A stretch of DNA of 64,000 bases from Sphingomonas ginkgonis (lineage in GTDB: Bacteria > Pseudomonadota > Alphaproteobacteria > Sphingomonadales > Sphingomonadaceae): positions 2,722,501-2,786,500 of the forward strand of contig NZ_RWJF01000001.1 of the NCBI RefSeq assembly GCF_003970925.1, given 5' to 3'. The notes beneath the pieces are model-generated. The model was not told the origin of the DNA and did not search any database. It saw only the letters and a list, made by a program, of their open reading frames with translations. Position 1 is the stretch's first letter, and every line of letters begins with the position of its first letter. Shown here one piece after another: positions 42,548 to 54,000 of this stretch. Both the position numbers and the translations under genes were made by a program.

Positions 42548-43337
42548 TCGCGTAGGCGACCTCCCCTCCCCACAGGGGGAGGGACCGGGGGCTGGGGTGT
42601 CGAGAGATGCTCCGGCTGCCGGTGACTCCCCTGCCCCCGCCCTTTCCCTGAAGGGGAAGGAAAAGGGCAGCGATCCCGAGCGCAGCTGCATCCTGACGCG
42701 CCGGACGGCGCCGAAGGACAGCCTCATCCGCCTCGCCCTCTCCCCCGATGGCGAGGTCGCTCCCGATGTCCGCGCGCGGGCGCCGGGGCGCGGCGCGTGG
42801 ATCGGGGTCGGCAAGGCCGAACTCGATGCCGCGCAGGCCAAGGGCAAGCTCAGGGGCGCGCTGCAGCGGGCGTTCAAGACGCAGCAGGTCAGCGTCCCCG
42901 CCGACCTTGGCGAGCGGATCGCCGCGGCGCTTCGCCAGGCCGCGCTCGACCGGCTCGGAATGGAAGCCAAGAGCGGCAACCTCATCAACGGTGCCGACCG
43001 GGTCGAGATCGCCGCCCGCTCCGGCCAGGTCCGCCTGCTGATCCACGCCGCCGACGCCGGGAGCGACGGGCGGCGCCGCATGGACCAGGCCTGGCGGGTG
43101 GGCGGAGGCGAGCCGCGGGGGCTGGAATTTCCCGAGGGACGCACCATCTTGTCATTGGCACTAGGGCGCGAGAATGTGGTACATGTCGCGCTGACCGATC
43201 CTGCCGCCGCCTCGCGTGTCCGAGACGCGATCCTGCGGTGGCGCGCTTTCATTGACCCGAACCCTCAGCTAGACGGCGGCGAGCCCGCTGGACTGGCGAC
43301 CGGCACGGCTGACGCAAGAGACGAAGGAACAGAATGA
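42528..43337 (+). CDS. ylxR: YlxR-family RNA-binding protein with repeat-derived N-terminal segment
   Basis: 269-aa protein whose conserved DUF448/YlxR domain starts only at about residue 48: [20 protein letters not shown] then [13 protein letters not shown], with an L7Ae-like region after about residue 95 ([18 protein letters not shown]). The first 45 residues read [16 protein letters not shown] and [11 protein letters not shown], which are the translation of a palindromic element (42556-42670). Normal YlxR begins close to the C-x-x-T-R motif. The start ATG lies inside nusA. The domain binds RNA or nucleoid/RNase P in related species. It is followed by infB with a 4-base overlap. Confidence 0.82.
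   Translation: MRTPRNDRVGDLPSPQGEGPGAGVSRDAPAAGDSPAPALSLKGKEKGSDPERSCILTRRTAPKDSLIRLALSPDGEVAPDVRARAPGRGAWIGVGKAELDAAQAKGKLRGALQRAFKTQQVSVPADLGERIAAALRQAALDRLGMEAKSGNLINGADRVEIAARSGQVRLLIHAADAGSDGRRRMDQAWRVGGGEPRGLEFPEGRTILSLALGRENVVHVALTDPAAASRVRDAILRWRAFIDPNPQLDGGEPAGLATGTADARDEGTE
42556..42670. repeat. Palindromic element inside the 5' part of ylxR
   Basis: GC-rich element with two hairpins: CCTCCCC-ACA-GGGGGAGG near 42560-42580 and CCTTTCCC-TGAA-GGGGAAGG at about 42641-42660. The outer arms GACCTCCCCTCCCC and AAGGAAAAGGGCAG can be read as one inverted structure. It is read through in frame by ylxR. A solo hairpin of similar sequence is at 26546-26570. This family differs from the CCCCGCGAAAGCGGGG family. 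Confidence 0.7.
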
Positions 43338-45886
43338 CCGACCAGACCGACAAGCCGAAGCTGGGCACCCGGCCGCCGCTGGGGATCAAGCGCACGGTCG
43401 AGACAGGCAAGGTCAAGCAGAGCTTCAGCCACGGGCGGTCGAACACGGTCGTCGTCGAGGTCAAGAAGCGGCGCATTCTCGGCAAGCCGGGCGAGGCGCC
43501 GGCCGCGGCCGAGCCGCAGGCGGCTGCGCCCGCCCCCGCACCGGAGGCGCCCAAGCCGGCTGCCCCGCGCCCGGCCGCGCCTGCCCCGACCCCGCGCCGC
43601 TCGCCGGTCGACGACATCACCGCCCGCAAGGAGCTCCAGGCGCGGCTGCTGCGCGAGGCCGAGGAGGCCCGCATGGCCTCGCTCGAGGAAGCCCGCCGAC
43701 GCGACGAGCAGGCCCGCAACAACGCCAGCGAGGACGAGAAACGTCGCGCCGAGGAGAACCGCAAGGCGGAGGAAGACGCCCAGCGCCAGGCCGAGGTCGA
43801 CGCCCGTCGCCGCGCCGAGGAAGAGGCGGCTGCCGCCGCTGCTCCGGCTCCGGCCCCGGCCGCGGAGGAGCCGCGTGCGGCTGCCCCCGCCGCGCCGGCC
43901 GGCCAGCAGTTCACGCCCGTCCGCCGTCCGCCGCCGCCGGCGCCCCCCGCGCCCAAGCGGCCCGAGCCCGCGCGCCCGAGCCGTGGCCGCGGCGACGACC
44001 AGCGCCAGCGCGGCAAGCTGACCGTCACCCGCGCGCTGTCGGGCGACGACGGCCGCGCCCGCAGCCTCGCCGCGCTCCGCCGCGCCCGCGAGAAGGAGAA
44101 GCGCTCGCACATGGGCTCCGGCCCGCGCGAGAAGCAGGTCCGCGACGTGGTCGTGCCGGACAGCATCACCGTCGGCGAGCTCGCCAACCGCATGGCCGAG
44201 AAGAGCGCCGATCTGGTGAAGTCGCTGTTCAAGATGGGCATGATGGTCACCGTCAACCAGACGATCGACCAGGACACGGCCGAGCTGCTGGTCACCGAGT
44301 TCGGGCACAACATCAAGCGGGTCAGCGAGAGCGATATCGACATCGACACCGCCGCGGACGTCGATGCCGACGAGACGATGATCGCGCGCCCGCCGGTCGT
44401 CACCATCATGGGCCACGTCGACCACGGCAAGACCTCGCTGCTCGACGCGATCCGCGGCGCCAACGTGGTCAAGGGCGAGGCCGGCGGCATCACCCAGCAC
44501 ATCGGCGCCTATCAGGTGAAGCTGCCGAGCGGTGACAAGGTCACCTTCCTCGACACGCCGGGCCACGAGGCCTTCACCGAGATGCGTGCCCGCGGCGCCG
44601 ACGTCACCGACATCGTCATCCTGGTGGTGGCGGCGGACGACGGCCTGCGCCCGCAGACGATCGAGGCGATCAATCACACCAAGGCGGCCGGCGTGCCGAT
44701 GATCGTGGCGATCAACAAGATCGACAAGCCCGACGCCCGCGCCCAGCGCGTTCGCGAAGAGCTGCTGCAGCACGAGATCGTGGTCGAGCAGCTGGGCGGC
44801 GACGTCCAGGATGTCGAGGTGTCGGCGCTGCAGAAGACCAACCTTGACGGGCTGCTCGACGCCATCGCGCTGCAGGCCGAGATCCTCGAGCTGCGCGCCA
44901 ATCCCGCCCGCGCCGCCGAGGGCACGGTGATCGAGGCCAAGCTCGACAAGGGCCGCGGCCCGCTTGCCACCGTGCTGGTCCAGCGCGGCACGCTTAGGGT
45001 CGGCGACATCTTCGTCGTCGGCGCCTCCTCGGGTCGCGTCCGCGCGATGATCGACGATCATGGCCGCCAGGTGAAGGAAGCCGGGCCGTCGATGCCGGTC
45101 GAGGTGCTCGGCCTCGGCTCGGTCCCGTCGGCGGGCGACCAGCTGACGGTCGTCGAGAACGAGGCGCGTGCCCGCGAGGTCGCCGCCTATCGCCAGGGCG
45201 TGCTCGACCGCAAGCGGACCACCGCGGCGCCGATGAGCCTCGAGAACATGTTCGCCAACCGGGCCTCGACGACCATCGAGTTCCCGCTGGTGGTCAAGGC
45301 CGACGTCCAGGGCTCGACCGAGGCGATCGTCAATGCGCTTAACCGCCTGTCGACCGACGAGATCAAGGTCCGCATCCTCCACTCGGGGGTCGGCGCGATC
45401 ACCGAGAGCGACGTGACCCTCGCCGCCTCGACCGGAGCGCCGATCATCGGCTTCAACGTCCGTCCCAACGCCAAGGCGCGCGAGGTGGCGGAGCGCAACA
45501 AGGTCGAGCTCCGCTACTACGACGTCATCTACCACCTGACCGACTGGGCCAAGGGCGCGATGGCGGGCGAGCTGGGTCCGGAGATCATCGAGACGGTCGT
45601 CGGACGTGCCCGGGTGCAGGAGGTGTTCCCGGCCGGCAAGCGCGACAAGGCCGCCGGCCTGCTGGTGCTTGAGGGCGTCATCCGAAAGGGTCTCAACGCC
45701 CGCCTCACCCGCGAGGACGTCATCGTCTCCAAGACCACCATTTCCTCGCTCCGCCGGTTCAAGGACGACGTGGCGCAGGTTGTGGCGGGTCTCGAGTGCG
45801 GCGTACTGCTGGCCGACACCAACGACATCAAGCCGGGCGACAGCCTGGAGGTGTTCGAGGTCGAGGAACGCGCGCGGACGCTGTAA
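43334..45886 (+). CDS. infB: Translation initiation factor IF-2
   Basis: 850-aa GTPase that brings fMet-tRNA to the 30S subunit. An N-terminal IF2-associated segment ([19 protein letters not shown]) is followed by a long low-complexity Ala/Pro/Glu/Arg region (about 55-265). The G domain has [12 protein letters not shown] near 359, DTPGHEAF and NKIDKPDA; then come domains II, III and IV ending [16 protein letters not shown]. The length and long linker are typical of alphaproteobacteria. Its start overlaps ylxR. Confidence 0.97.
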   Translation: MTDQTDKPKLGTRPPLGIKRTVETGKVKQSFSHGRSNTVVVEVKKRRILGKPGEAPAAAEPQAAAPAPAPEAPKPAAPRPAAPAPTPRRSPVDDITARKELQARLLREAEEARMASLEEARRRDEQARNNASEDEKRRAEENRKAEEDAQRQAEVDARRRAEEEAAAAAAPAPAPAAEEPRAAAPAAPAGQQFTPVRRPPPPAPPAPKRPEPARPSRGRGDDQRQRGKLTVTRALSGDDGRARSLAALRRAREKEKRSHMGSGPREKQVRDVVVPDSITVGELANRMAEKSADLVKSLFKMGMMVTVNQTIDQDTAELLVTEFGHNIKRVSESDIDIDTAADVDADETMIARPPVVTIMGHVDHGKTSLLDAIRGANVVKGEAGGITQHIGAYQVKLPSGDKVTFLDTPGHEAFTEMRARGADVTDIVILVVAADDGLRPQTIEAINHTKAAGVPMIVAINKIDKPDARAQRVREELLQHEIVVEQLGGDVQDVEVSALQKTNLDGLLDAIALQAEILELRANPARAAEGTVIEAKLDKGRGPLATVLVQRGTLRVGDIFVVGASSGRVRAMIDDHGRQVKEAGPSMPVEVLGLGSVPSAGDQLTVVENEARAREVAAYRQGVLDRKRTTAAPMSLENMFANRASTTIEFPLVVKADVQGSTEAIVNALNRLSTDEIKVRILHSGVGAITESDVTLAASTGAPIIGFNVRPNAKAREVAERNKVELRYYDVIYHLTDWAKGAMAGELGPEIIETVVGRARVQEVFPAGKRDKAAGLLVLEGVIRKGLNARLTREDVIVSKTTISSLRRFKDDVAQVVAGLECGVLLADTNDIKPGDSLEVFEVEERARTL

Positions 45887-45979
45887 GCGACGCAGGAAGG
45901 CTGAAGTCGACGGCCGGGCGGCCAGGAGCGGAAGCGCTCCGGGCGGGCTCGGCCGGAGATCGTGGAGGAGAGCTGCCAG

Positions 45980-46348
45980 ATGCTGGGTGCCCCGACGCCG
46001 ATCCTGCGCAGTTTCGACGAGACGAAGACCCGTCGCTTCTACCTCGATTTCCTCGGGTTCGAGCTGGTCTTCGAGCATCGCTTCGCGCCGGACCTGCCGC
46101 TCTACCTTGGGCTGCGCAGCGGCGACTGCCAGCTTCACCTCAGCGAGCATTTCGGCGATTGCTCGCCGGGCGCGCGGGTGCGGATCCCGGTCGACGACGT
46201 CCGGGCCTTTGCCGCGGCGCTGCGCGCGAAGAATTACGAGAACGCCCGGCCGGGCGAGCCGGAGCGAATGGACTGGGGCTCGTGGGAGCTCACCATCCAC
46301 GATCCCTCCGGCAACCGCCTGACCTTCTACAGCGAGGCTGACGACTGA
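45980..46348 (+). CDS. Glyoxalase superfamily (bleomycin-resistance-type) protein
   Basis: 122-aa VOC-fold protein: [20 protein letters not shown] at the N-terminus, [20 protein letters not shown] in the middle, and the usual ending [17 protein letters not shown]. It resembles the bleomycin-resistance/glyoxalase subgroup annotated in many alphaproteobacteria. The start at 45980 was chosen for GGAGGAG nine bases upstream; GTG at 45962 is an alternative. It is inserted between infB and rbfA, and its stop overlaps the rbfA start (TGATG), so it is co-translated with the operon. Substrate unknown. Confidence 0.83.
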   Translation: MLGAPTPILRSFDETKTRRFYLDFLGFELVFEHRFAPDLPLYLGLRSGDCQLHLSEHFGDCSPGARVRIPVDDVRAFAAALRAKNYENARPGEPERMDWGSWELTIHDPSGNRLTFYSEADD

Positions 46349-46740
46349 TGCGCCGCAACGAGACCATTGAAGGCCGCTCCGTCCGCCTGCTCCGCGTCGG
46401 CGAGCAGGTCCGCCACGTGCTGAGCGAGATCCTGCAGCGCGGCGACGTCCACGATTCCACGCTGCAGAGCCATCTCGTCAGCGTGACCGAGGTTCGCATG
46501 TCGCCCGACCTGCGCCACGCCACCGTGTTCGTGAAGCCGCTGCTCGGCCAGGACGAGGAAGCGGTGCTGAAGGCGCTCAGGACCAACACCGCCTATCTCC
46601 AGCGCGAGGTCGCCCACCGGGTGCGGACCAAATATGCGGCCAAGCTCAAGTTTCTGGCCGACGAGAGCTTCGATGAAGGCAGCCACATCGACCGGATCCT
46701 GCGGTCCGAGCATGTGGCGCAGGACCTTGATGAGCAGTGA
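46348..46740 (+). CDS. rbfA: Ribosome-binding factor A
   Basis: 130-aa KH-like factor for 16S maturation in the 30S subunit, also needed for cold adaptation. Motifs: [38 protein letters not shown] and [20 protein letters not shown]. Overlaps the upstream VOC gene by one base. Complete. Confidence 0.95.
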   Translation: MRRNETIEGRSVRLLRVGEQVRHVLSEILQRGDVHDSTLQSHLVSVTEVRMSPDLRHATVFVKPLLGQDEEAVLKALRTNTAYLQREVAHRVRTKYAAKLKFLADESFDEGSHIDRILRSEHVAQDLDEQ

Positions 46741-46775
46741 CGATTGCTCCGTGAGCGGGTCCGATGACCAATGAC

Positions 46776-46857
46776 CGCCACCCTCGCGAACGCGAGGGTC
46801 CAGCTTCCTCGACGGCCGGCGAAAGGCAGCTGGATCCCCGCATTCGCGGGGATGACG
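46776..46857. repeat. Palindromic repeat pair at the 5' end of the GNAT gene
   Basis: Left unit 46776-46808 (CACCCTCGCGAACGCGAGGGTC core) and right unit 46828-46857 (CCCCGCATTCGCGGGG core), same family as at 24916 and 48483. It lies between the rbfA stop and the probable GNAT start. An in-frame ATG at 46764 would read through it and add about 36 residues. Confidence 0.85.
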
Positions 46858-46871
46858 AACTGGGGGCGGCG

Positions 46872-47384
46872 ATGGCTGGCGAGGGGTGCCGCGCCGAACC
46901 TTTCCGCGAGGAGTTTCGCGCGGCGCTCAAGGCGGCCTGCGCGGAGGATCGCGCGGTTTGGGCGTTCTACGCCAATGACTTCGGACCGGACGGGTTCGAC
47001 TCCAGCCTCGGCCCCTATCTCGCCAGGACCGACGCGCGGACCTTCGTCCTGTTCGACGGCGAGGAACTGGTCGGCATGTCGAGCTATCTCGGCATCGATC
47101 CCGCCCGGCAGGTGCTGGAGATCGGCGGGACCTACTACCGCCCCCGCTTTCGCGGCACCGGCTTCAACCGCCGTGCCAAGGCGATGATGCTGGAGCGCGC
47201 GTTCGACAGCGGCATCCGCCGGGTCGAGTTCCGCGTCGACCGCCGCAACGCGCGCAGCCAGGCGGCGATGGCGAAGCTCGGCGCAGTCCGCGAAGGCGTG
47301 CTTCGCGCCGACCGCATCACCTGGACCGGCCACGTCCGCGACACGGTGCTGTTCGCCATTCTCAAGGACGAGTGGCCGGTCTAG
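46872..47384 (+). CDS. GNAT family N-acetyltransferase
   Basis: 170-aa GNAT acetyltransferase of the RimJ/RimL-like type: the acetyl-CoA-binding block is YYRPRFRGTGFNRRAKAMML and the C-terminal motif is VEFRVDRRNARSQAAMAKLG then GVLRADRITWTGHVRDTVLF. Such proteins acetylate protein N-termini or small molecules; the target is unknown. I start at the ATG after the palindromic repeat (46872) because the upstream residues (HPREREGPAS, QLDPRIRGDDE) are translated repeat. If ATG 46764 is used in the cell, the protein carries that peptide as an N-terminal tail. Confidence 0.82.
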   Translation: MAGEGCRAEPFREEFRAALKAACAEDRAVWAFYANDFGPDGFDSSLGPYLARTDARTFVLFDGEELVGMSSYLGIDPARQVLEIGGTYYRPRFRGTGFNRRAKAMMLERAFDSGIRRVEFRVDRRNARSQAAMAKLGAVREGVLRADRITWTGHVRDTVLFAILKDEWPV

Positions 47385-47394
47385 TCGGCACCCC

Positions 47395-48009
47395 ATGGCC
47401 AAGCTCTATTTCTACTATGCCGCGATGAATGCGGGGAAGTCGACGACGCTGCTGCAGGCGGACTTCAACTATCGCGAGCGGGGCATGGAGACGATGCTGT
47501 GGACTGCGGCGCACGACGACCGCGCCGGCGTCGGGCGGATCGCCTCGCGGCTCGACATCGGGGCGGCGGCGCGGGTTTATCGTCCCAAGACCAGGCTGAT
47601 GGACGCGGTGCTCGATGAGCTGAAGAGCCGCCAGCTCCACTGTGTACTGGTCGACGAGGCGCAGTTCCTGACCCGCGAGCAGGTGCTGGAGCTGTGCCGG
47701 CTGGCGGACGAGCGCAACATTCCGGTGCTCTGCTACGGCCTCAGGACCGATTTTCTGGGCCAGCTCTTCCCCGGCAGCGCTGCCTTGCTCGCGCTCGCCG
47801 ACGCGCTGATCGAGCTGAAGGCGGTATGCGAGTGCGGGCGCAAGGCGACGATGAACCTGCGGGTCGACGCGGCGGGTCGCGCGGTCGCCGCCGGGGCGCA
47901 GACCGAGATCGGCGGCAACGACCGCTATGTCGCGCTGTGCCGACGCCATTTCTTCGAGCGGCTGCGCGCCGGCGAGGCGGGGAGCATGGGCGGCGACGAG
48001 CCGGCCTGA
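47395..48009 (+). CDS. tdk: Thymidine kinase
   Basis: 204-aa type II thymidine kinase of nucleoside salvage, phosphorylating thymidine with ATP. P-loop is YYAAMNAGKSTTLL (residues 7-20), the DEAQF motif (VLVDEAQFLT near 87) provides the catalytic Glu, and the lasso domain holds a zinc site of which CECG and a later CRRH are visible. It is placed between a GNAT gene and truB in the infB operon region. Ordinary length. Confidence 0.94.
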   Translation: MAKLYFYYAAMNAGKSTTLLQADFNYRERGMETMLWTAAHDDRAGVGRIASRLDIGAAARVYRPKTRLMDAVLDELKSRQLHCVLVDEAQFLTREQVLELCRLADERNIPVLCYGLRTDFLGQLFPGSAALLALADALIELKAVCECGRKATMNLRVDAAGRAVAAGAQTEIGGNDRYVALCRRHFFERLRAGEAGSMGGDEPA

Positions 48010-48014
48010 CCGCC

Positions 48015-48995
48015 ATGCTGAACGGCTGGATCATCCTCGACAAGCCGCTGGGCCTGGGGTCGACGCAGGCCGTGTCCGCGGTCAAGCGCGCGCTGCGCGA
48101 GGCCGGCGAGCCCCGGACCAAGGTCGGGCACGGCGGGACGCTCGACCCGCTCGCGACGGGCGTGCTGCCGGTGGCGCTGGGCGAGGCCACCAAGCTCGCC
48201 GGGCGGATGCTGGACGCGACGAAGGGGTATGATTTCACGGTTCGCTTCGGGGTGGAGACGGACACGCTCGACCTGGAGGGAAAAGAGGTCGCTGTTAGCG
48301 GCCATCGCCCGACCCTCGCCGAGATCGAAGCGTTGCTGCCTCGGTTCACCGGGCCGATCGAGCAGGTGCCGCCGGCCTATTCGGCGCTGAAGGTGGAGGG
48401 CAAGCGGGCCTATGATCTGGCGCGAGCGGGGGAGGAGGTGACGCTGGCGGCGCGGAAGGTGACCATCCACTCCCTAGTTATTCGTCACCCCCGCGAAAGC
48501 GGGGGTCCCGCTTCTTGTCCTGGGTCCGGAGGGAAGCTGGATCCCCGCTTTCGCGGGGATGATGGAAGGGGGCTGGGCGGCGATGGCGCAGTGCACGAAA
48601 TCACCCTCGCCGCCACCGTCTCCAAGGGCACCTACATCCGCAGCCTCGCCCGCGACATCGCGCGGGCGCTTGGCACCGTCGGGCACGTCACCATGCTGCG
48701 GCGGACGAAGGCCGGTCCGTTCACCCTCGGCCAAGCCATTTCGCTGGACTTTCTCAGCCAAGCCGCTAAGGCGCGCGACCTGACGAGGACGGTGCTCCCG
48801 CTTCAGGCGGGGCTGGACGACATCCCGGCCCTCCCCGTCGACCCCGACCAGGCAAAGCTGCTCCGACAGGGTCAGCGCTTGGCCGGTCTGCCCGTGAAAC
48901 CGGGCCTCTACCTTGCGACACTGGCCGAAACGCCCGTCGCGCTGGTCCAGGCCTCGGCCCTCGACCTCTGGGTCGTGCGCGGGTTCAACGTCTAG
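48015..48995 (+). CDS. truB: tRNA pseudouridine(55) synthase carrying an in-frame repeat insertion
   Basis: 326-aa enzyme making pseudouridine 55 in the T-loop of tRNAs. The catalytic Asp is in GHGGTLDPLATGVLP near residue 43; YSALKVEGKRAYDLAR, KGTYIRSLARDIARALG and the C-terminal PUA-like end are typical. Between KVTIHSL and VHEITLAATV sits an extra stretch of about 38 residues (RHPRESGGPAS ... [11 protein letters not shown]) that exactly matches the palindromic repeat 48483-48565. The frame is preserved. In known TruB structures this point is a surface loop before the KGTYIR strand, so the enzyme may remain active. Confidence 0.93.
   Translation: MLNGWIILDKPLGLGSTQAVSAVKRALREAGEPRTKVGHGGTLDPLATGVLPVALGEATKLAGRMLDATKGYDFTVRFGVETDTLDLEGKEVAVSGHRPTLAEIEALLPRFTGPIEQVPPAYSALKVEGKRAYDLARAGEEVTLAARKVTIHSLVIRHPRESGGPASCPGSGGKLDPRFRGDDGRGLGGDGAVHEITLAATVSKGTYIRSLARDIARALGTVGHVTMLRRTKAGPFTLGQAISLDFLSQAAKARDLTRTVLPLQAGLDDIPALPVDPDQAKLLRQGQRLAGLPVKPGLYLATLAETPVALVQASALDLWVVRGFNV
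48483..48565. repeat. Palindromic repeat inserted in frame inside truB
   Basis: Left unit CGTCACCCCCGCGAAAGCGG (start 48483) and right unit from AGCTGGATCCCCGC to GGGATGATGG (ending about 48565), same inverted-pair structure as the intergenic copy at 24916-24997. Read in the truB frame it yields RHPRESGGPAS and [11 protein letters not shown] without stops. With adjacent bases the insertion spans about 48477-48590, 114 bases or 38 codons. Confidence 0.92.
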
Positions 48996-49013
48996 ACACA
49001 AGGAGTAAAGACG

Positions 49014-49283
49014 ATGTCGATCACCGCCGAGCGCAAGCAGGAGCTCATCGCCGAGCACCGCCGCGCCGACAACGACACGGGTTCGCCCGAGGTGCAGATC
49101 GCGATCCTCACCTCGCGCATCCAGACCCTGACCGAGCATTTCAAGACCCACGCCAAGGACAACCACTCGCGGCGCGGGCTGCTGATGCTGGTCAACAAGC
49201 GGCGTTCGCTGCTCGACTATCTGAAGCGCGAGGACGCGGAGCGCTACACCGACCTGATCGGCAAGCTCGGCCTTCGCAAGTAA
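49014..49283 (+). CDS. rpsO: 30S ribosomal protein S15
   Basis: 89-aa primary 16S-rRNA-binding protein of the 30S platform. Typical sequence: the start [17 protein letters not shown], then [17 protein letters not shown] and [20 protein letters not shown]. Preceded by AAGGAG. It is followed by a UUCG-type terminator and then pnp, the classical rpsO-pnp order. Confidence 0.98.
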   Translation: MSITAERKQELIAEHRRADNDTGSPEVQIAILTSRIQTLTEHFKTHAKDNHSRRGLLMLVNKRRSLLDYLKREDAERYTDLIGKLGLRK

Positions 49284-49286
49284 CAC

Positions 49287-49310
49287 CAAGGGCGCCTTCG
49301 GGCGCCCTTG
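49287..49310 (+). terminator. rpsO terminator with UUCG loop
   Basis: Perfect 10-bp stem CAAGGGCGCC / GGCGCCCTTG closing TTCG, just after the rpsO stop; the tail CTCTTTGG is only weakly U-rich. It probably terminates part of the transcripts, and the rest may read into pnp. The remaining 127 bases to pnp contain no gene. Confidence 0.8.
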
Positions 49311-49437
49311 CTCTTTGGGCTCGCGGCAATCCGGCAACGAGCCCTGACGGGGCATATCAGGCCCTACCCCGCTCGCAGACCGGCTTGTCTGCCACTGCTG
49401 CCCCGCCGGGATCCGCCCGCCGGGAGAAGGAAAATAC

Positions 49438-51801
<2,364 letters not shown>

Positions 51802-51820
51802 GCCGTTCAGACCGAACGAA

Positions 51821-51852
51821 GGAGGGCCTCGCGGGCAACCGCGGGGCCCTTC
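51821..51852 (+). terminator. Hairpin terminator after pnp
   Basis: GGAGGGCCTCGCGG pairs with CCGCGGGGCCCTTC around a GCAA loop (one G-U near the middle), 19 bases after the pnp stop. The downstream GTCATTTCG is only moderately T-rich. Confidence 0.7.
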
Positions 51853-51976
51853 GTCATTTCGAGGCATCTGACGTCGAGCTTACGAGTTGGTCAATCATTC
51901 ACCCCTGCCCCCGGGCGTTCATCCGGCCGCAAGCTGGCCCGGCCGAACCGTCGGGCGCGACGCGGGAGACAATGAC

Positions 51977-52651
51977 ATGCGGCTATTGGTGGTCGAGGAT
52001 AACCAGGACCTGTCGGAAGCGATCAGCTCGGCCTTCCGGCGACGCCATGTCTCGTGCGACCTCGCCCATCGCGCCAGCGACGCCGAGCAGCTGTGCAGCA
52101 CGACCCACTACGAGGTCATCATCCTCGACATCGGCCTTCCCGACGAGGACGGCGTGTCGCTGCTGAAGCGGCTGCGCGGCCGCGGCAACAAGACCCCGAT
52201 CATCCTCCTCACCGCGCGCAGCGAGCCCGAAATGCGGGTCGCCGGGCTGCGCGCCGGGGCCGACGACTATCTGGTCAAGCCTTTCTGGTTCGACGAGCTC
52301 CACGCCCGGGTCGAAGCGCTGCTCCGCCGCGCCACCGGCTACACCGATGCCAAGCTCGAGGCCGGCCGACTGTCACTCAACACCGACACCCGCGAGCTGA
52401 CGATCGGCGACGTCCAGGTCGACGCCTCCACCCGCGAAGTCGAGCTGCTCGAGATCCTGCTCCGCCGCAAGGACCATGTGACCCCGCGCCGGATCGTCGA
52501 GGACCAGCTGTTCGGCGCCGGCGAGGCGCTCGGCTCCAACGCGGTCGAGGTATATGTCCACCGCCTCCGCCGCAAGCTCGAGCAGAACCAGGCCGAAGTC
52601 TCGATCAAGACGGTGCGCGGGGTCGGCTACATGCTGATGGCGGGGACGTGA
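51977..52651 (+). CDS. OmpR/PhoB-type response regulator
   Basis: 224-aa two-component regulator. The receiver domain (1-115) has Asp7/Asp8 acidic pocket (VVEDNQ), phosphoacceptor Asp51 (IILDIGLPDEDG), Thr in LLTARSE and Lys in DDYLVKPF. The winged-helix domain (130-224) ends SIKTVRGVGYMLM. The start is the ATG of MRLLVVEDN, preceded by GGGAG; the open frame further upstream is not family-like. Its stop overlaps the GTG of the kinase, so the pair is co-translated. A tandem 11-bp repeat downstream at 54001 may be its binding site. Confidence 0.92.
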   Translation: MRLLVVEDNQDLSEAISSAFRRRHVSCDLAHRASDAEQLCSTTHYEVIILDIGLPDEDGVSLLKRLRGRGNKTPIILLTARSEPEMRVAGLRAGADDYLVKPFWFDELHARVEALLRRATGYTDAKLEAGRLSLNTDTRELTIGDVQVDASTREVELLEILLRRKDHVTPRRIVEDQLFGAGEALGSNAVEVYVHRLRRKLEQNQAEVSIKTVRGVGYMLMAGT

Positions 52652-53991
52652 GGCTCGTCCCGCGTTCGCTGTTCGGACGGCTCGTCGTCGTCCAGGCAGT
52701 GGTCGCGCTCCTGCTCGCCGGCGCGCTTCCGCTGCTCACCTCGCGGCTGCTGAGCTCGACCGTCAACAGCTTCGTCGGGCGCGAGCTCGACCGCAGCGCG
52801 GAGCGGATCGCTCCCAATCTCCGGCTCGAGAACGGGCGCTGGTCGTTCCGCCGCGGCTTCGAGCCGCCCAGCTTCTTCGCGCCCAACGGGATCCGCCGCT
52901 TCGACGTGATCGACGGGGATCGCCGCATCCTCTTCAGCGGCGGCCCGCGCTATGGCATCGACTTCCGCGAGCTGCCGCTCGAGGCGAGCCACGCCCATCG
53001 CCTCGCCAACGGCATCGACATCGCCACCTACCCGTTGCCGCAGGGCGGGTCGGGCGAATGGCTGGTGATCAGTTCCGACCGCCGCCGCCCGGAAGAGCTG
53101 GTGGCGCGGCTCGCGACCGCCTTCCTCACCCGCTTCCTGTGGATCGTCCCCGCCTTCGTCATCGCCTCGCTGCTGCTCAGCCTGCTGCTGTTCGCACGGG
53201 CGACCCGCTCGATCCGGCGCGCGTCGAGCGACGCCGACCTGGTCGACGCCAACCGGCTCGACGTGCGGCTCGACTGGCAACGCCTCCCGCGCGAGGTCCA
53301 ACCGCTTGCCGAGGCCGTCAACAGCGCGCTCGATCGGGTTCACGACGCGTTCGAAGCGCAGACCGAGTTCGTCGCCAACGTCGCGCACGAGCTGCGCACC
53401 CCGCTCGCCACCATCGCCTGCCGCGCTGAGGAGGTCACCGACCTCGAGCTGCGTGAGCGGCTGCTGGCCAGCGTCAGCCATGCCGCGCACGTCATCGAGC
53501 AGGTGATGCGCCTCGCCCGGCTCGCCTCGAGCGACGACGTCAACAGCCGCGTCGACCTCCGCGCGCTGGCGCTTGCCTCGGTCGAGCACAGCGCCGGCCG
53601 GGTCTTCACCAACGGCCGCAGCATTGCCTTCCATGACGAGGAGGAGGGCCGCCCGGTGGTCGCCCGCGGCATCGCCGGCCTCGCCCAGCTCTCGCTCGAC
53701 AACCTCATCGACAATGCCCAGCGCCATACGCCGACCGGCACCAGCATCGTCGTCCACCTCGGCCCCGGTCCCACGCTGCGGGTCGAGGACGACGGACCCG
53801 GCATCGCGGTCAGCGACCGCAACCGGGTCCAGCGCCGCCACTGGCGCGCCGACGACCGCCGCTCGGACAGCGCGGGACTCGGGCTCAGCATCGTCGACCG
53901 GGCGATGGTCGCTCAAGCGGGGCGGCTCGAGGTCGGCGAAAGCGCGCTCGGCGGGGCCGCCATGACCCTGCGATTCGAAGAGCCAGCCTAA
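52648..53991 (+). CDS. Sensor histidine kinase
   Basis: 447-aa membrane kinase. TM1 is at about 10-32 (LVVVQAVVALLLAGALPLL), a periplasmic sensor of about 115 residues follows, TM2 is near 160-180 (FLWIVPAFVIASLLLSLLLF), then a HAMP-like linker. The H-box is FVANVAHELRTPLATIA (His near 248), the N-box LIDNAQRHTP, G1 VEDDGPGIA and G2 SAGLGLSIV. The GTG start overlaps the regulator's stop. Partner of the regulator at 51977. The ligand is unknown. Confidence 0.9.
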   Translation: MRLVPRSLFGRLVVVQAVVALLLAGALPLLTSRLLSSTVNSFVGRELDRSAERIAPNLRLENGRWSFRRGFEPPSFFAPNGIRRFDVIDGDRRILFSGGPRYGIDFRELPLEASHAHRLANGIDIATYPLPQGGSGEWLVISSDRRRPEELVARLATAFLTRFLWIVPAFVIASLLLSLLLFARATRSIRRASSDADLVDANRLDVRLDWQRLPREVQPLAEAVNSALDRVHDAFEAQTEFVANVAHELRTPLATIACRAEEVTDLELRERLLASVSHAAHVIEQVMRLARLASSDDVNSRVDLRALALASVEHSAGRVFTNGRSIAFHDEEEGRPVVARGIAGLAQLSLDNLIDNAQRHTPTGTSIVVHLGPGPTLRVEDDGPGIAVSDRNRVQRRHWRADDRRSDSAGLGLSIVDRAMVAQAGRLEVGESALGGAAMTLRFEEPA

Positions 53992-54000
53992 AAAACTGTT

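Noticed and set aside
43265-46300. Very long open frame on the minus strand opposite infB (about 1,000 codons)
   Set aside because: It is a high-GC mirror of infB codon usage: no RBS, no domain, and His/Asp/Arg-rich composition. The same holds for minus-strand frames opposite parC (14249-16831) and nusA (40298-43252).
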